The notes below the pieces were generated by a model. That model was not told where the DNA came from and did not search any database. It was given only the letters and a program-made list of their open reading frames with translations. From Geosiphon pyriformis (lineage: Eukaryota > Glomeromycota > Glomeromycetes > Archaeosporales > Geosiphonaceae), in the NCBI GenBank assembly GCA_016748015.1, contig JAAOMT010000760.1, forward strand, positions 358,663 to 422,662: a DNA stretch of 64,000 nucleotides, read 5' to 3'. Below, in pieces: positions 25,450 through 38,499 of the stretch. The position numbers and the translations under genes were made by a program. Within the stretch, counting starts at the first letter, position 1. Each line of letters starts with the position of its first letter.

Positions 25450-25773
25450 AAGAATTATAAAAACTTCTTTCTTTTGTCTATTCCAATAATTATCAAAAAG
25501 TCTTAATTTTGATAAAAAAGTTTTTTTAGTTTTTTTTTAATTATTTAAGTTAATATATCTAAACTATTCTTGCTTAAATATGAGACTGTTATTGGTTTTA
25601 GTATTGCTGTTATAAAGAAGACTGTTAAAAATTTTGGTTCTGAAATTGCCAACAAAAATATTTTATTCAGAAAAAAAAAAAGAAAAAATGTTTTAAATAA
25701 CAGCATTATTAATAAGAAATAATTCTAATAAGAAGATAAATAGAAGTTTTTGGAGTTTTAAAGCTGGTAATAT
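25450..25773 (+). pseudogene. LINE 4, 5' end and start of ORF1, left of element A
   Basis: It begins with the conserved LINE hairpin (arms AAAACTTCTTT and AAAAAAGTTTTTTT, 25456-25535). A short ORF1 start follows, with IKKTVKNFGSEIANKN and KKKRKNVLNNSIINK, comparable to FFSQKKKVVLDNIKH in LINE 1. It is broken off at 25773 by the 5' LTR of element A. Confidence 0.6.
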
Positions 25774-26471
25774 TGTTATGGTTGAAATCCATATTTTTTA
25801 TTAATTATCACATGTATTAGCCACTGATGTCATATAATTAGCTATCCTATTTTTAGATAGTAATTATTGACCTGATCAATGACCTGACCATTAACTTGAT
25901 CATTGACTTAATAATTGATTTAATCATTAATCTAGTTATTAATTTAATTATTGACTATTTTTAATAGCTATATAAGTGATAAATCTCTTAGCTGTAGAAA
26001 TACATGGTAGAAAACAAAACATGTTAGAAATCAAGAAAATTAAATAAATAAAATAACAACTTTTATCTTAATCTTTTTTTTATTGCTAATTTTTTTTTCT
26101 ACTTTTAAGTATCTAAATATTTTGGAATAAAAGATTACTTGTTGGTTATTTTTTATCCTTTTCCTAAAATGTGTAATTAAAGCATTTGAAGATTATTAAA
26201 TAAAACGTAACTAAAGAGTATATTTGATATCTGATATTGAATTCTAAAAGCATTGACATAAAGCATAAAATTATACCAATATGTAATTATTTGTTAACAG
26301 TACAAACTATTTTTCTACCTTTAAATTCTCTGGTTATTTTTTGAAAAGTATAATGACTGAGATATTTTATGAGACTGATTTCACACATTGAATCCATACT
26401 TATTCAATTTGCTCTTTGAAGTTGAATTTTTTTTGATTCTTTTCATTAACTTGTTATTCCAATTCATAACA
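25774..26471 (+). repeat. 5' LTR of element A
   Basis: Begins TGTTATGG and ends ATAACA; it pairs with 32764-33384. It holds a degenerate tandem array of TGACCTGATCAT-like units (25864-25950) that the 3' LTR lacks. Confidence 0.85.
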
Positions 26472-26477
26472 TAAAAA

Positions 26478-26493
26478 TGGTGCTCTCTATAAG
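26478..26493 (+). promoter_or_regulatory. Primer-binding site of element A
   Basis: TGGTGCTCTCTATAAG begins six bases after the 5' LTR. It is nearly the same as the sites of elements C and D, but the downstream pairing strand of the hairpin is not visible here. Confidence 0.6.
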
Positions 26494-26599
26494 ATTGTTA
26501 AAATTTACTTTGTTTTTAATTGTATAAGTAATTATTTATATCTGCCACAATAATCAGAAGAACATTTTAAAGCACACAACAAAAATAATCTAAACTTTA

Positions 26600-28080
26600 T
26601 TGAACTTAATCCTTTGCCCTTCTGCTTGATTTGTTTTTCTATTAAAAAACAATCTAGTAGACAATTTCAAGACTTTTAGAACTGGTTTTTGAATAAGCAT
26701 TCAGTTAAAATTTACATAGTTTATATAACCTATTACTTTGACCAAACTTATTTTAAAGACAACTTTGAAAAAAAAAACAACAGTATTAATCAGCTTTTAT
26801 ATTTCACAATCATTAAACAACAGTCTCCTGATTTGAAATACCTAAATTACCAAATTCACATTTGGATTGCTGCTCATTAGCTAGCTAAAACACCCTTTGA
26901 AACAAAAAAAAAAGCTATCAAACTGCTTCTGTTTTTGATCTCTTCTTAAGTAAATCAGAACATTCCACACAAACAGCTACTTCTGAATCAATGGCTAATA
27001 ACCCTATGCAACAAAACATTTTAATCATCTTTTAAGACATACAAACTGCTTTAGGGCAAAAAAACAATACACTATTATCTTTATTTAGAGGTAATGCATA
27101 AGACCCAATTGAATAGTTAAATGATTTTAAAAAAACAGCTATTGCCAATTAATATGATGCTAAATATAAGTTCCAAATCATTGGTAGCTATTTCCAAGAC
27201 TCTTCTACTACTTGGTTTTTACAAAAAACTAATGCTGGTGCTTACCAAAGAATCATTAGATAAACACTAACAAATGCTAAAGAAGAAAACACTTTTTTTA
27301 CAACCTGGCTTGAAACTAAATTTAAAACTTCTATTTTAATCTCAAAATAACATATGAAATTAGAAAAAAAAACCCAAAGTCCTGGTGAAGTTGTAATTAA
27401 GTATGCCAAAGCCATTAAAAAACTAATTAAATGAGTAGACTCTAAAAGAAACTGGACAAAAGAACAGAAAATTCACTCCTTTACAAAAGAATTGAAAACT
27501 GATTTTTTATATGCTCTTTGGCTTTTTCTGGCTCTAAAAGACAATTTTACAATGGATATGACCATTGAATTTGTTCAACGAATTGAAAACAACCAAAGAA
27601 TACACTTGAGATTTACACTTTTAGTTTTTGTTTCTGCTCCTGTTATGGCTTCTGCTCCTCAAATAGCTGTTACTTCTTTCACTGCCCAGACTTCAAATCC
27701 TAATAAACAATTGATAGATAAACTTACAGCCAATTTTGCCTAGTTATTAAAGCCCTTAACTTAAGCAGTCAGAAAAAATTAACAAACCCAAAGATTCAGA
27801 TTTGAACTCCATTTTAATTAGCTCCAGCAACCCTCTTATCAAAGACAACAAAATTATGACCTATCTGTGTGTTATTGCTGTGAATTAACTTAACATTTCT
27901 TCAGAGATTGCAACAATCTTCCATTGCCTTTTCCAGTTCCTAAAAACAATAACAATCAAAATAATAGAACCATTAATAACAATATTCTCAATTAAAGACC
28001 CAATTATGCCAACATCAATTTCTTTAAAGAAGATCCTCTAGTTGAAGCCACTGTTTATTAGTCTTTAAACTGGTAAACAC
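26600..28080 (+). pseudogene. Element A gag remnant
   Basis: The frame with NNTLLSLFRGNA...FQIIGSYFQDSSTTWFLQ (about 27060-27240) matches the retrotransposon gag capsid fold region. A CCHC-like knuckle follows near 27867-27912 (C-Y-C-C, then H and C at x4 spacing) with one in-frame stop inside it. The 27492-27743 segment is the C-terminal part of the capsid. It would have packaged element RNA. Confidence 0.65.
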
Positions 28081-28359
28081 ACCTCCAAAGGGTGAAAGTG
28101 CAAGCCAATCCAAAAAAAACCCCTTTTATGCTTTTAATTTAATTAATAATAATCATGACATAGATGAACTAGTAATTAACACTTTTGAATCAACAAAAAA
28201 AAAGAAGGCCAAGATTGATTTCGTTCTGGATTCAAATAAAGCATTCACATCAACTGCTAATAACAAAAAGCCACCAAAAACTAAAATTTTTAAGAATTCT
28301 TTAAAGTTAAAACTCCCAAAAATAGTACAGAAATCTGGTTTTTATTCCATTGTTAAAGA

Positions 28360-28890
28360 TTTCATGGAGACTCTAGCACACATTACATTTGGCCAACTAA
28401 TAACTCATCTACAGTTCAGAAAAGATTTTTGCAAATTATTAATACCAAAAAAGAAAACACCAAAGACCAACAAACATCTCCACCAAGTTGAACTTGCTAA
28501 TAACAGCAATATTACCCCTTTAATTTGTAAAGCCCAAGTGGCTGGTTACTTTATTGATTTGATTCTAGACAGTAGATCATTTGTTAGTGTAATTGCTAAA
28601 CATTTCCTGAAAGCCATTAATAGAAAATTGATGAATCTTCAACCTAGTCTATGACCAATATACATGGTAACAAGAAAAAAGATCTGGGCATAGCCAAAGC
28701 TGTTTTTGTTTGTATTAATGACATCAGCATTAAAACTAACATAGAAGTATTTGAAGCAAAAGAATACACCATAATTGTTGGCAATAAGTGGCTTAAGAAA
28801 GCCAAAGTCTTACTTGACTATAAATTTTGTGAACTAACCATCAGATGTAGTGAAAAGCCTATTGTGGTTAAGTGCTATTATTGAACAACT
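28360..28890 (+). pseudogene. Element A retropepsin remnant
   Basis: LILDSRSFVSVI at about 28560 is the D-S/T-G active-site loop with Gly changed to Arg. After one break, NKKKDLGIAKAVFV and YTIIVGNKWLKKAKVLLDY are the later strands and the flap/end of an aspartic protease. Two open pieces (28364-28654 and 28651-28884) overlap by four bases in different frames, so a frameshift splits it. Confidence 0.7.
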
Positions 28891-29580
28891 CCTTTAGTAC
28901 CCAAGCAAAGCCAAAAAAAAACAATTAGATGAATCAGATAATGATAAGAGTAATGAAAAAAAAAATTAAGAAGAACAAGAAAAACTGCTAAACTTGTTTA
29001 TATCATCTTTACCAGCAATGGCAAGCTACTAGACAATGTTAAAACTAACAAAAAAGGAATTGTGGTAAATGGCAAAATAATTTGCTGGCTCTATGATGAT
29101 ATTCTCAGAAGAACCTTTGATAGAAAATCTGACAAGAAAGCAAAATACAGCTATTGGTGGCATGGTTTTTGTGCCAGGTGCTGGTGCAATAAACTTTTGT
29201 ATTTTTCTAGTAATAAGTGCAAGTTCTGTCTAATTTATTACAAAGATTAGGAGTCAATTAGTTTAATATCTAGAAAAAAACTAAAAAAAGTACAGAAGTC
29301 CTTTAAAAATGAACTATCTAAAATCCAATTACTAATTATAAAACAAAGAGAACCTTTTTCTAAAGAAAGAAAAGTAGATATTGAAAATCTGTGGACTAGA
29401 AATAGTCTAGTTATCTCAAAAGAAAGTGATATCTCTAAATGAATTTATATAATACAACATATTATTACCACCAAAAAAACTTGCCCAATCTATTTGAAGT
29501 CTTATTAGTCCAATTAATGCAATGATAAGTTTATTAAAAAAGAGATAATCTGAATAAAAAATCTTGGATTCATACAAAAA
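28890..29580 (+). pseudogene. Element A protease-RT linker with a Cys cluster
   Basis: This contains a short Cys-rich patch, CARCWCNKLLYFSSNKCKFC (about 29170-29230), that could bind zinc. It is followed by a Lys/Glu-rich linker into the reverse transcriptase. Function unknown. Confidence 0.45.
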
Positions 29581-30740
29581 ACCAAGAGTGAATAAGTTTT
29601 TCCAGTTGTAGTAATATTTAAGAAAGATAAAACCCTATATTTTTGTGTTGATTATTATTAATTAAATGCTATTATTATAAGAGACATATATCCACTTTGC
29701 AAAATTGATACAATACTAAACAAATTCAATAGTGCTGCTTTCTTTTCAACTATTGACTTAACTGCTGAATTCTGACAAGTAGAGATGAATTCAGAAAGCA
29801 AAAAAAAACTGTCTTTATTATCAAGTATGATACATATAAATTTACAGTCTTGCCTTTTGGTCTTATTAATGCTTCTTTTACCTTTTAATGCTTAATGAAC
29901 AAAGTATTTAAATCAATAAAAAAAAACTTTGTTCTAATTTACTTGGACAATATAATAATATACTCAAAAACCTGAGATGAATATTTTAAACACTTGTAAA
30001 AAGTTTTTAATTTTCTCAAAAATGTTGGTCTTAAGATTAATCCAATTAAGTTTTTTTTTAAACAACAATCCACACAGTTTTTTGGTTATTTTATTACAAA
30101 AAATAGAATTTTTTCTGATTTAGTTAGGATTAAAAAAGTCCAAAATATTAAACAACCAATAAATGTTCATAAACTATGCTTTTTTCTTGGTTTGGTCTCT
30201 TATTATTGCAAATTTGTTAAAAATTTCTCCAAAATCATCTTTTTTTTTAATCAGTTACTAAAAAAAAATGTCAATTACTACTAGGGTACATATCAACAAA
30301 AAGCATTTAAAACTTTGAAAGAAAAATTGGTTACAGAATCTATTTTTATACAACCTAATTTTGATTAACTTTTTATTTTTCATATTGATGTATTTAAATA
30401 TAGATTTAATGCTATTTTTTTACAGAAAAATAAAAATAACAAAAAACATACAATAACATATGTTAATAAAACACTCTTACCAGCAGAACAAAACTATTCA
30501 ATTACTAAGCAAGAATGCTTAGCAGTAGTTTAGACTATTAATTACTGAGATAAATATTTTTTTGGTGTAAAATTCTTAGTAATAACAGATTATCAAGCTT
30601 TGATTTAACTACACAACAAAAAAAAGCTAAAACACAAAAGAATAACTTACTGAATACTCTACTTAAATAAATTTAACTATGATATACAATATTACAAAAG
30701 AGCTAATTATCAAAATGCCAACATTTTCTTTAAACTTATT
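29580..30740 (+). pseudogene. Element A reverse transcriptase and RNase H remnant
   Basis: The block LYFCVDYY..LNAI and the catalytic YLDN (29940-29951) identify a Ty3-type reverse transcriptase whose second catalytic Asp is Asn. Downstream, ITDYQAL-like and TYVNKTL-like blocks (about 30460-30610) are the RNase H and its border. Stops occur every few dozen codons, so it is inactive. Confidence 0.75.
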
Positions 30741-31069
30741 ATCCAATAATAGTATAATCTTCTTAAACCAAATCAACTTAATTATTAGTAACTTTTTTTT
30801 AAATAAATATGATAATAGACTTGAACAACTATTTTACATTAATAAAATTTTTGAATAAAGAACAATACCCATTAGATTACATTTAACAACAAAAAAAACA
30901 TTTGCACAAACAATTAAATTTTTATTTGATTCATCAGAATCAATTTTACAAAAAAAATAAAAAAAATTCTGACTGTTTCCAAAGAGTCATCAGATTTGAA
31001 GAAAAAAAAATTATAATTTACAACATATATACTAATTTATTAGCTAGACACTTTTAAAAAAAAACAATT

Positions 31070-32060
31070 CAGAAAATTTTAGCTTGCTATTATTGATTTA
31101 TCTTAGAAAAAGATATTGTTGAGTACATTAAAATCTGTAATATTTATCAAAAAAGAGAAAAATCCAATTACAAGAAAAATATTCATTCAATTTCAGTTAA
31201 TTAATTATTTAAACAGAATTAGTATAAATATTGTTGGATTTTTAACAATAATTTCTAATGGCAACAAATATATTATTACAACTACCAACTATCTTACAAA
31301 ATAAGTAAAAGCAAGAGCTATTTTTGATCAAACAGTAGTTTCTATTGCCAATTTTATTTATAAAAATATAATTTGTTATCATGGCTGCTCTAAAAAACTT
31401 TTATTTAACAAAAAAAAAGCTTTTCTTAGTACTCTGGTTAAAAAACTTTGTAGAAAAATGAGAATATGTCATAAACTCTTTTTTTTTATTACTTTTAAAT
31501 AAATGGTCTAATAGAATATTTCAATAAAACTCTATATAAAACTTTAACCAAAACCAGTAAAGAAACAAACTTATAAGACAAAGTACTATCTTTAGCTTTG
31601 TTTGCTTATAGAACTGTGAATTATAACATAACAAGTTATAAATCTTTTTATCTACTTTATGAATAAATAGCAACTTTACAAATAAAAACTAATATTGAAA
31701 CAATATTCTTTAAAAAAATAATAATAGGAAATTACAAAGATGTTTTGTAAAAAAGACTTAGTACTATTTTTGACTTCTTAGTAAAAACATAAATAATTGT
31801 CTTTGAAAAGATAAAGCAATTTCAAAAAAAGCTTAAAAAGAAAAAAATCTATAAAACACTTTTCTTAAGTATTGGTGACTTAATTTTAGAATATTATTTA
31901 AACAGAAACAATGTTTATGGTAATAAATTTTCTAGCCAATAGAAAAAACAATGGTATATATTTTATAAGATCAATATAGAACAATCTTTAATAATTACTT
32001 TGTTCATAATACACAACTTAAAAAATATTACAAACAACCTAATTAGTTATTTGTTGTAGT
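31070..32060 (+). pseudogene. Element A integrase remnant
   Basis: The zinc-binding C-x2-C end (IKICNIYQK) lies near 31130 and is followed by core fragments (ISNGNKYIITTTNYLTK at 31255-31304; LPKTLT-like end near 31540). A GPY/F-like C-terminal piece (GDLILEYYLNRNNVYGNKF) lies near 31870-31935. The region is heavily broken. Confidence 0.6.
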
Positions 32061-32079
32061 AATATTAATTCAAATAATT

Positions 32080-32763
32080 AACAAAAATCAGATACAAATA
32101 AATGCATTTTTCCCAAAACAGAAGTATCTTCAATTAATATAAACAAATATTTTCTAAATCAAAACATTCAAAATACTTTCTATACTTTTTATAAGTATTA
32201 AATCAAAAATTATCCAAATGCTACTCTAATCATTGGAAAACAAACTACCATAACTGATAACAATAAAACATATATTGTTATTAAACCAAAGAAAACTATT
32301 ATCAAAAGGGGAAGAATTGATAATAAAATAGATAAATATTTGCTAAAAAGTATAACAACAATGATACTTATACCTTCTATTACAATTGAAAAAATAATTA
32401 AAAAAATTTTGTTCATAGACAAAAACTTGTTATATAGAAGACAATTAAAGCTCTATGGTCACCTTGGTGAAATTATGAAAAATATATAGCTTATAAAGAA
32501 AACAACTTTAAAGATACAAGTAAAAATTTTGGGCATTATATAGTTAAATGTCTTAAGAGTTTTAATCATTGCAAAAAAAGCCAAAACTTTTATACAAAAA
32601 TTTGGTTTTTTAGATACAAAGCTTATTTTATTTTAAGTACTATACATTCTATCCACAAAAACTTTACCAAACTATTTAGTTTTGAGTTAGATAAAATCTT
32701 TTAAATAAAATATCTCATAAATAGTTTAATTTTACTGAAACTTAATCTTTTTAAAGAAAATAA
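32080..32763 (+). other. Element A tail between integrase and 3' LTR
   Basis: One forward frame carries longer open stretches (for example 32215-32460, with KKTIIKRGRIDNKIDKYLLKS), so a further ORF may once have been here. I do not recognise it. The reverse frame at 32210-32422 is its shadow. Confidence 0.3.
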
Positions 32764-33384
32764 TATTATGATTAAAACTCATAGTTTTTATTAGTTATCA
32801 CATGTATTAGTTACTGATGTTATATAATTAGCCATCCTATTTTTAAATAGTAATTATTAACCACTTTTAATAGCTATATAAGCAATGAGTCTTTCAAATA
32901 TAGAAAAACATATAGCAATTGATTAAGAATAAATAAAATAACAACTATTATCTTAATTTTTTTTCTATTGCTTATTTTTTTTTTCTTATTTTTAAGTATC
33001 TTAACATCTTGAAATAAAAGATTACTTATTGGCATTTATCTACTCTTTTCTTGACTTGTATAATTGTAATATTTAAAAATTATTAAATAAAACATGACTA
33101 AAAAGTATATCTAATATCAAATTCTAAAAGTGCTAATGTAAAGCATAGAATTATACCAGTGTATTATTATTTGTTAACAATACAAATTATTTTTTTACTA
33201 TTAGATTCTCTGGTTATTTTTTGAAAAAAATAGTAACTAAAATATTTTATAAGATTGATCTTATATATTAAATCTATACTTATTTAATTTGCTTTTTAAA
33301 GCTGAATCCTTTTTAATTAATTCTATTATCCTACAATTCTGTTCTCTTTTGCTATCTATTAGCTTGTTACTTCAATTTATAACA
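32764..33384 (+). repeat. 3' LTR of element A
   Basis: Begins TATTATGATTAAAACTC and ends ATAACA. It aligns with the 5' LTR over its length except for the missing U3 array. Confidence 0.85.
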
Positions 33385-35343
33385 ATATTATTTATAAAAT
33401 AGTGTGTCTATTAACCAATAAAGTGTTTATGAAAAAATAGTTCAAGAATTATAATGGTATTTTTACTAGAAAATTTTTTAAGTTTTATAAATTGGAAGTT
33501 TTGATGTTGAAAAATTGCTAAGTTTTTATGTATAGAGCTTAATAATGAACTTGCTTCTTTGATAAGATAATAAATATCTTTGGATGGTAATAAAACTTCA
33601 AATATTTAAGTTTTATTAAACTTTGATGCTAATTTTAATAATATAAGATCTGTTTTTTCTGGTGTAAGAAAATTCTATCATGCTTTTAAGTTTGCTGAAT
33701 TACTAAGAACTAAGGAATTAAATATTAAATCTGCTATTAACAAGTGTATAGAAAGCTTTGCTGTCAATAAAAGCTATATAATTAGAAGTATATTAAAGTA
33801 TCTATTTTAAAAAATAGTTTTAGACTATTTGGTTGTTATAATAAATTGATTTTGAATTCTAAAGAAATTAAATTTAAGATTAATGTGATAATAAAAAGTT
33901 GGATAAGAAAAAAGTTAGTTTTAAACAGTGTTTTTGACTAGTAATATTATCAATATTTGCTGTTGGCTTATGTAGATAATAATGTTTTTTCTGGTGTTAT
34001 AAATACTATTGCTTATAATAATATAATACAGATAATTAAGAATTTGCTTAATGAAAAGTTCACTGGTTTGTTTAATATTACTAATAAGCTTTGAAAACAT
34101 TGTGATACTTTGGTTTTCAAAATGTTTTTGGATGTTTTAAATTCTTGTTTGGTGTGTAAATTTGTACTCCAATCTTAGAAAGAGGCTTAAGTATTAATAA
34201 TTCCTAAATCTTATAAATAAAAAAATATTTTAACCAATACTAAGCCAATTGCTTTAATTAAAACTGTTCAAAATTTTTTTTAAAATACTTTTTAATAAGA
34301 TTTTAGTGGTCTATAATAGATTTAATGTTTTTTATGATAACAATTTTTCTGTATTAAAAGACATTATTACTTAGTTTTTAGTCTTTACAGTGGGCTTAAT
34401 AATTGAAAATGCATTAAAAAAAAATTATAAACTTTGGCTGATCTTATAAAACATATAAAAAACTTATAATTTTGTTGACTAACTTTATTTAAAAAATAGT
34501 TTGGTTTAGATAAAATATGTAAGCAATTTATTAGGTTCTTTGATAATATTCACAATAATAGAATTAATTGGTTATGACAAATTATGAATTTATGAATAAG
34601 TACAAAATATATAATAATCTGAATTACAGTAAAGTTTTCTTCTTTTTGCTTTGAAAAATTTTTTATGATTTCTTTTTATGTAAAATTAAAAGACATAAGA
34701 ACTTATGTAGTTATTTTATTAATATTAAGTTTGTTGCTAAAATTAATAAGATCAAAAACCAAGCTGAATTGACTTTTTATCTAATAGTTAGTGTTTTTAT
34801 TAATAACACAATTTAAATAAAGAGTAGTTAAACTGCTACTTAATATATTTTAAATATTGTTAGTAAGTTTTTTAATATTAATAATATTTCAATTAACAAT
34901 AAAAAAAACTGTGATCATCTCTATCAATCAAAAAATCAGTAATGTTTTATTGTTAATAAGTGATCTACTTATTTTCATTGCACAAAAAAAGAGTTTAATA
35001 GGTATTTAAGTATTTTTTTGTTTTCTAAAAATTTGTTTAAATCTAGTTTAATAAAAACTTACTTGAATATCAGATTTTTTTGCCAATATGGTCTTAAAAA
35101 AAACTATTTTTGAACAAATAGTTTTTTTATTTGGTCTTGGCTATACTGCAATCTATTGTTAGTTATAGAACTCAATTCAGTTTTGTCTTTAGAAATGTAT
35201 ATATAACAAATAAAATACATTAATTAAGAAAAATTTAAAAGTAAAAGCTGATTTACCAAAGAATTTTTTCAATAAAACTCTTTATTATTTATCTTTGTAT
35301 GGCTTAAAAACATTTAAGCAAGTATAAACAAAAAGTAAGATGA
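33385..35343 (+). pseudogene. LINE 4 reverse transcriptase remnant, cut by element F
   Basis: A plus-strand LINE ORF2 from the endonuclease-RT linker (about 33470) into the RT thumb. Blocks matching LINE 2 are GVRKFYHAFKFAELLRTKEL, KYLF..IVLDYLV, YVDNNVFSGVI and a catalytic F-x-D-D changed to FINN (34796-34807). It stops at ..YGLKTFKQV..TKSK at 35343, where the LTR of element F begins. The match in LINE 2 continues past that point, so F interrupts it. Left of element A only the ORF1 start is present, so about 2.5-3 kb of LINE is missing or the two halves come from different copies. Confidence 0.72.
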
Positions 35344-36285
35344 TATTACAGATGATTATTTAAATGGTTAGAATAAATAACAAACTTGTAACTTGGTGCT
35401 TAATAGCTAATATTGTTGGTAATATTTGAAAGTTTTGGTTAAGTCTTTTGTATAATAGACAAAAATTCAATGGTAATATTCTTTGGTGATGTTTTTAGTG
35501 TTTTTCTAACTCTTGAGTTAATGTATTTTGTTGTCTATTACTTTCCGGAATATTTATATTCTGTCAAATTTTTTTTCAGCTTGGTGGTCAGTATTTTCTG
35601 ATAAGTTATCTTCAATTTCGAGTGTCTATTCTTATTTCTGAGTTTTTTACCAGTACTATATCTTGATGTCAGTACTCTACACATTAATTTTTTTAATTAA
35701 TTAGTAAATTAACAACAAAAATAAAGACAGAAAAGAAAATAAAAAAAAATAAAAAAAATAAATAAACAAAAATAAAGAAAAAAAAATTTAATATCTTATT
35801 AATAGTTGTAATTAAGAGTTACTGTTTCAGTATGGTTAAATGTTAGATATTATTAATATGAATTATTAATAAATAGAAAAGTAGTTAAATGTTCAAACAA
35901 ATAATAACAACATAAGTTGGATGATAATAAGTATGTTTTTATTTGATATTCTGTTGATAAATTTACTTCAATAAATATTAACTATCTATAAAGTGAGGGG
36001 TAATTAATAGATAAGAAAGGAAATACTAAACTAGAACTGGATTTTGTCTTTTCTCACTTTTAATACTATTGCTATATATACATAGTCAGTATTATATTTC
36101 TAGAAATCTTGTGATTTCTTTAGAGGAATTCTGGAATCCTGCAATTTTTTGTGAAAAATTCTAGAATTCTGGGATTCTGGAACCTTGTAATTCCTTTAGA
36201 AGAATCCTAAAATTCTTCTGTTATTACATCTACTTTTGATTGGCTATTCCTTTAACTATAATATTTCTAATTTCTATAAGTAACA
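35344..36285 (-). repeat. 3' LTR of element F
   Basis: On the plus strand it begins TATTACAGATG and ends CTATAAGTAACA, the inverted ends of this family's LTR. It carries the GAATTCTGGAATCC-type palindromic U3 module and a TATA box (about 36072-36080 on the opposite strand). It lies next to the A/G-rich polypurine tract of F. Confidence 0.85.
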
Positions 36286-36299
36286 TTATTCTCTTTTTT

Positions 36300-36955
36300 T
36301 TAATATTGAGCTCCATCAAAATCTTCTAAACTTTCTAAATTTTTCTCTTGAATTAACTCTATAACTTCTTTTTTTAGAATTGCTTTTGTAATTTTGGTTT
36401 GTAATTTTTCAAATTGGGTATTGATTAATTTTTCCAATTAATTAATTGTTACAATATCTATTGTTGGATGTAGTAATATTTCTAGTCTGTTTCGAAATTC
36501 CATTTATAGTCAGTAAATAGCTCTTACATATGTAAATAAATTGTTTTTTTTAACAATTTGTTTAATTTGTTATAGTTAAATTGAATTAAATTTTCTTTTT
36601 GTTTTGTCAGTATATAAGTTTTTAATACTTAATTGTTGTCCCAACTAATAGTAACAAAAGTTTTTTGGATTTTGTTGTATCTATTGGCTTCAATTTCTAA
36701 GATTTATTTTTCTTCTGGTATTAGTATTCTTGAATCTTCTAATGTTTTTTCTATCTTTCTTATTATCTTATTTATAGTGTTTCCAAAAGTGTAGTGTTTA
36801 TAATATTACTCTTTGATTTGGTTTTTTTGCATTATTTTCTTGTCTTTGTATTAAATTATGTGTTTATTAATAGTGATTTCTAAGCTTGATTTCTGTTGTT
36901 AAATTAATTGTAATAGTTGTTGTGTGAGTGAGTAGATGTTGTTAGTAATTTCTAT
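36300..36955 (-). pseudogene. Element F third ORF (unknown function)
   Basis: Aligns with the third ORF of element D: EITNNIYSLTQQLLQLI here against EIPDHIYTIAQQLFQVL there. Both end in AQY before the stop and the polypurine tract. The start codon is ATA instead of ATG and there are stops and a frame change. Gln-, Lys- and Ile-rich, probably helical; no family recognised. Confidence 0.55.
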
Positions 36956-37049
36956 TTTTTTTTGTTGTTGTTTTTTTTTTTGCACATGCTGGTTTCTTAT
37001 ATACTGTTATAGTAAATTACTTTAACATGTTTGCTTTGATGATAATAAT

Positions 37050-38430
37050 TGGTTCTAGATCTTATAGAATCTTATTTGGTTTGACTAATATTCTTTGTAC
37101 TTTCAGTTGTAGAATATTATTGATAGATGTTAATGCTATATTGTGATATGGTTTTAGTCAATCTCTATGTGCTGCTTTAGCTAAGATTTTGTTGTCTTAT
37201 TTTAGTTTATAAGCTTTATTTTCTAGAATTTTTTTAATGTGAAATGGTCCATTTCATTTGGGATCAAATTTTCCACTCCATTGTTTTTTTACTTTAGTAC
37301 AATATAAAAATACTTTGTCTTCAATCTTAAATTCAACTGGCTTATTTGATAATTGGTTATGTCATTTTTTTTGTAACTTTTGAATGTTGTTAGCTGCTTT
37401 TTATCTTTTGTTTTCTAATATTTCTATTAGTTTATACATTTTTTTTAGCAATGTTTTTTGGAAGTTAACTTCTGTTATTGGTTTTGTTAAATATGTGTTA
37501 ATGTCTATTTTAACTGATAATATTGTTGTTCCATCATAAACAAGTTCAAATAATGTTGCTTGTGTGGTATCTTGCTTTATTGTCCAATAAGCAAAAAGTA
37601 TTGATGATATAAACAAATCTCATTTATTCTGGTTTTTTTGGCTGAATTTTGTTATTATTTTATACAATTTCTATTAAACCTTTCTACTAAATTATTTGTT
37701 TATAAATAATATAATAATGATAATGGTTTTTTAATTCCAAATCTTTGACTTAATTCTGTTAATGTTTTGTTTACAAAATGAGTTCTTTGATTTGATAATA
37801 ATTTTTTTAGAAATTCATGCTGACAAATTAAATTTTGGTAAACAAATTTGGCTATGGATTCTGTATCTGCTTTTTGGATTGTTTTTGCTTCTGGCCATTT
37901 TATAAAATAGTCCATAGCTACTGTTATATATTGGTTGCCTTTACTGGTTATTGTTAATAGTCTAACTAAGTTAATTCCAATTTGATTAAATAATTGTTCT
38001 ACTTTAATTGGTCTTAGTAGTTTACTTGGTTTTGTTCCTTTTTTTCTCTAATAAGCATCACAATTTTAAACGTATTAAATGATATCTGAATACATTGATA
38101 ACCAATAGTATTTTTTTTTGGTTTTTTTTATGGCTGCTTCTTTATAAAAATGTTTTGTTGTTGGATCTAAATGCATGTTGAATAGTATTGTTTTTTTTTC
38201 TGGTTCTGTGATAACTTTAAGTAGCTAATCTGAATATTTTCTGTTCTTCTAGTATAATATATTTTGATAAGTAATAAAATATTTTGATTGTTGTTTATGT
38301 TGTTTTGTTCTTTTTGAGATAATTTCTTCTTAAACTGCTAAGTATTAATATAATGTTAGAATTGTTAATATTTTTGTGTGTTCATTTTTTGTTATATTTT
38401 TGGGTTAAAATGTTCTTAAATTTGTTTTAT
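37050..38430 (-). pseudogene. Element F integrase remnant
   Basis: The zinc-binding C-x2-C end (NCDAY, second Cys lost) lies near 38060. The core holds MDYFIKWPEAKTIQKADTES (37860-37915) and SNQRTHF, where the second catalytic Asp has become Asn, followed by LSQRFGIKKP. FAYWTIKQDTTQATLFELV (about 37540-37600) keeps the Trp that is a stop in element D. The GPY/F end lies near 37100-37290. Confidence 0.75.
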
Positions 38431-38499
38431 TTACAATAAACCATTAGCATTTCTGTTTTTTTTCCCTTTTTATAATGTATAATATAATTGAATAGTAAT

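Larger units (their letters stand above)
25774..33384 (+). mobile_element. Ty3/Gypsy LTR retrotransposon A (decayed)
   Basis: A plus-strand element bounded by LTRs 25774-26471 and 32764-33384 and by ATAT on both sides, a fitting 4-bp target duplication though of low complexity. Inside are gag, protease, reverse transcriptase, RNase H and integrase in Ty3/Gypsy order. It is very AT-rich and full of stops. I see no dUTPase between protease and reverse transcriptase, so it belongs to another family than C, D and F. Confidence 0.88.
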
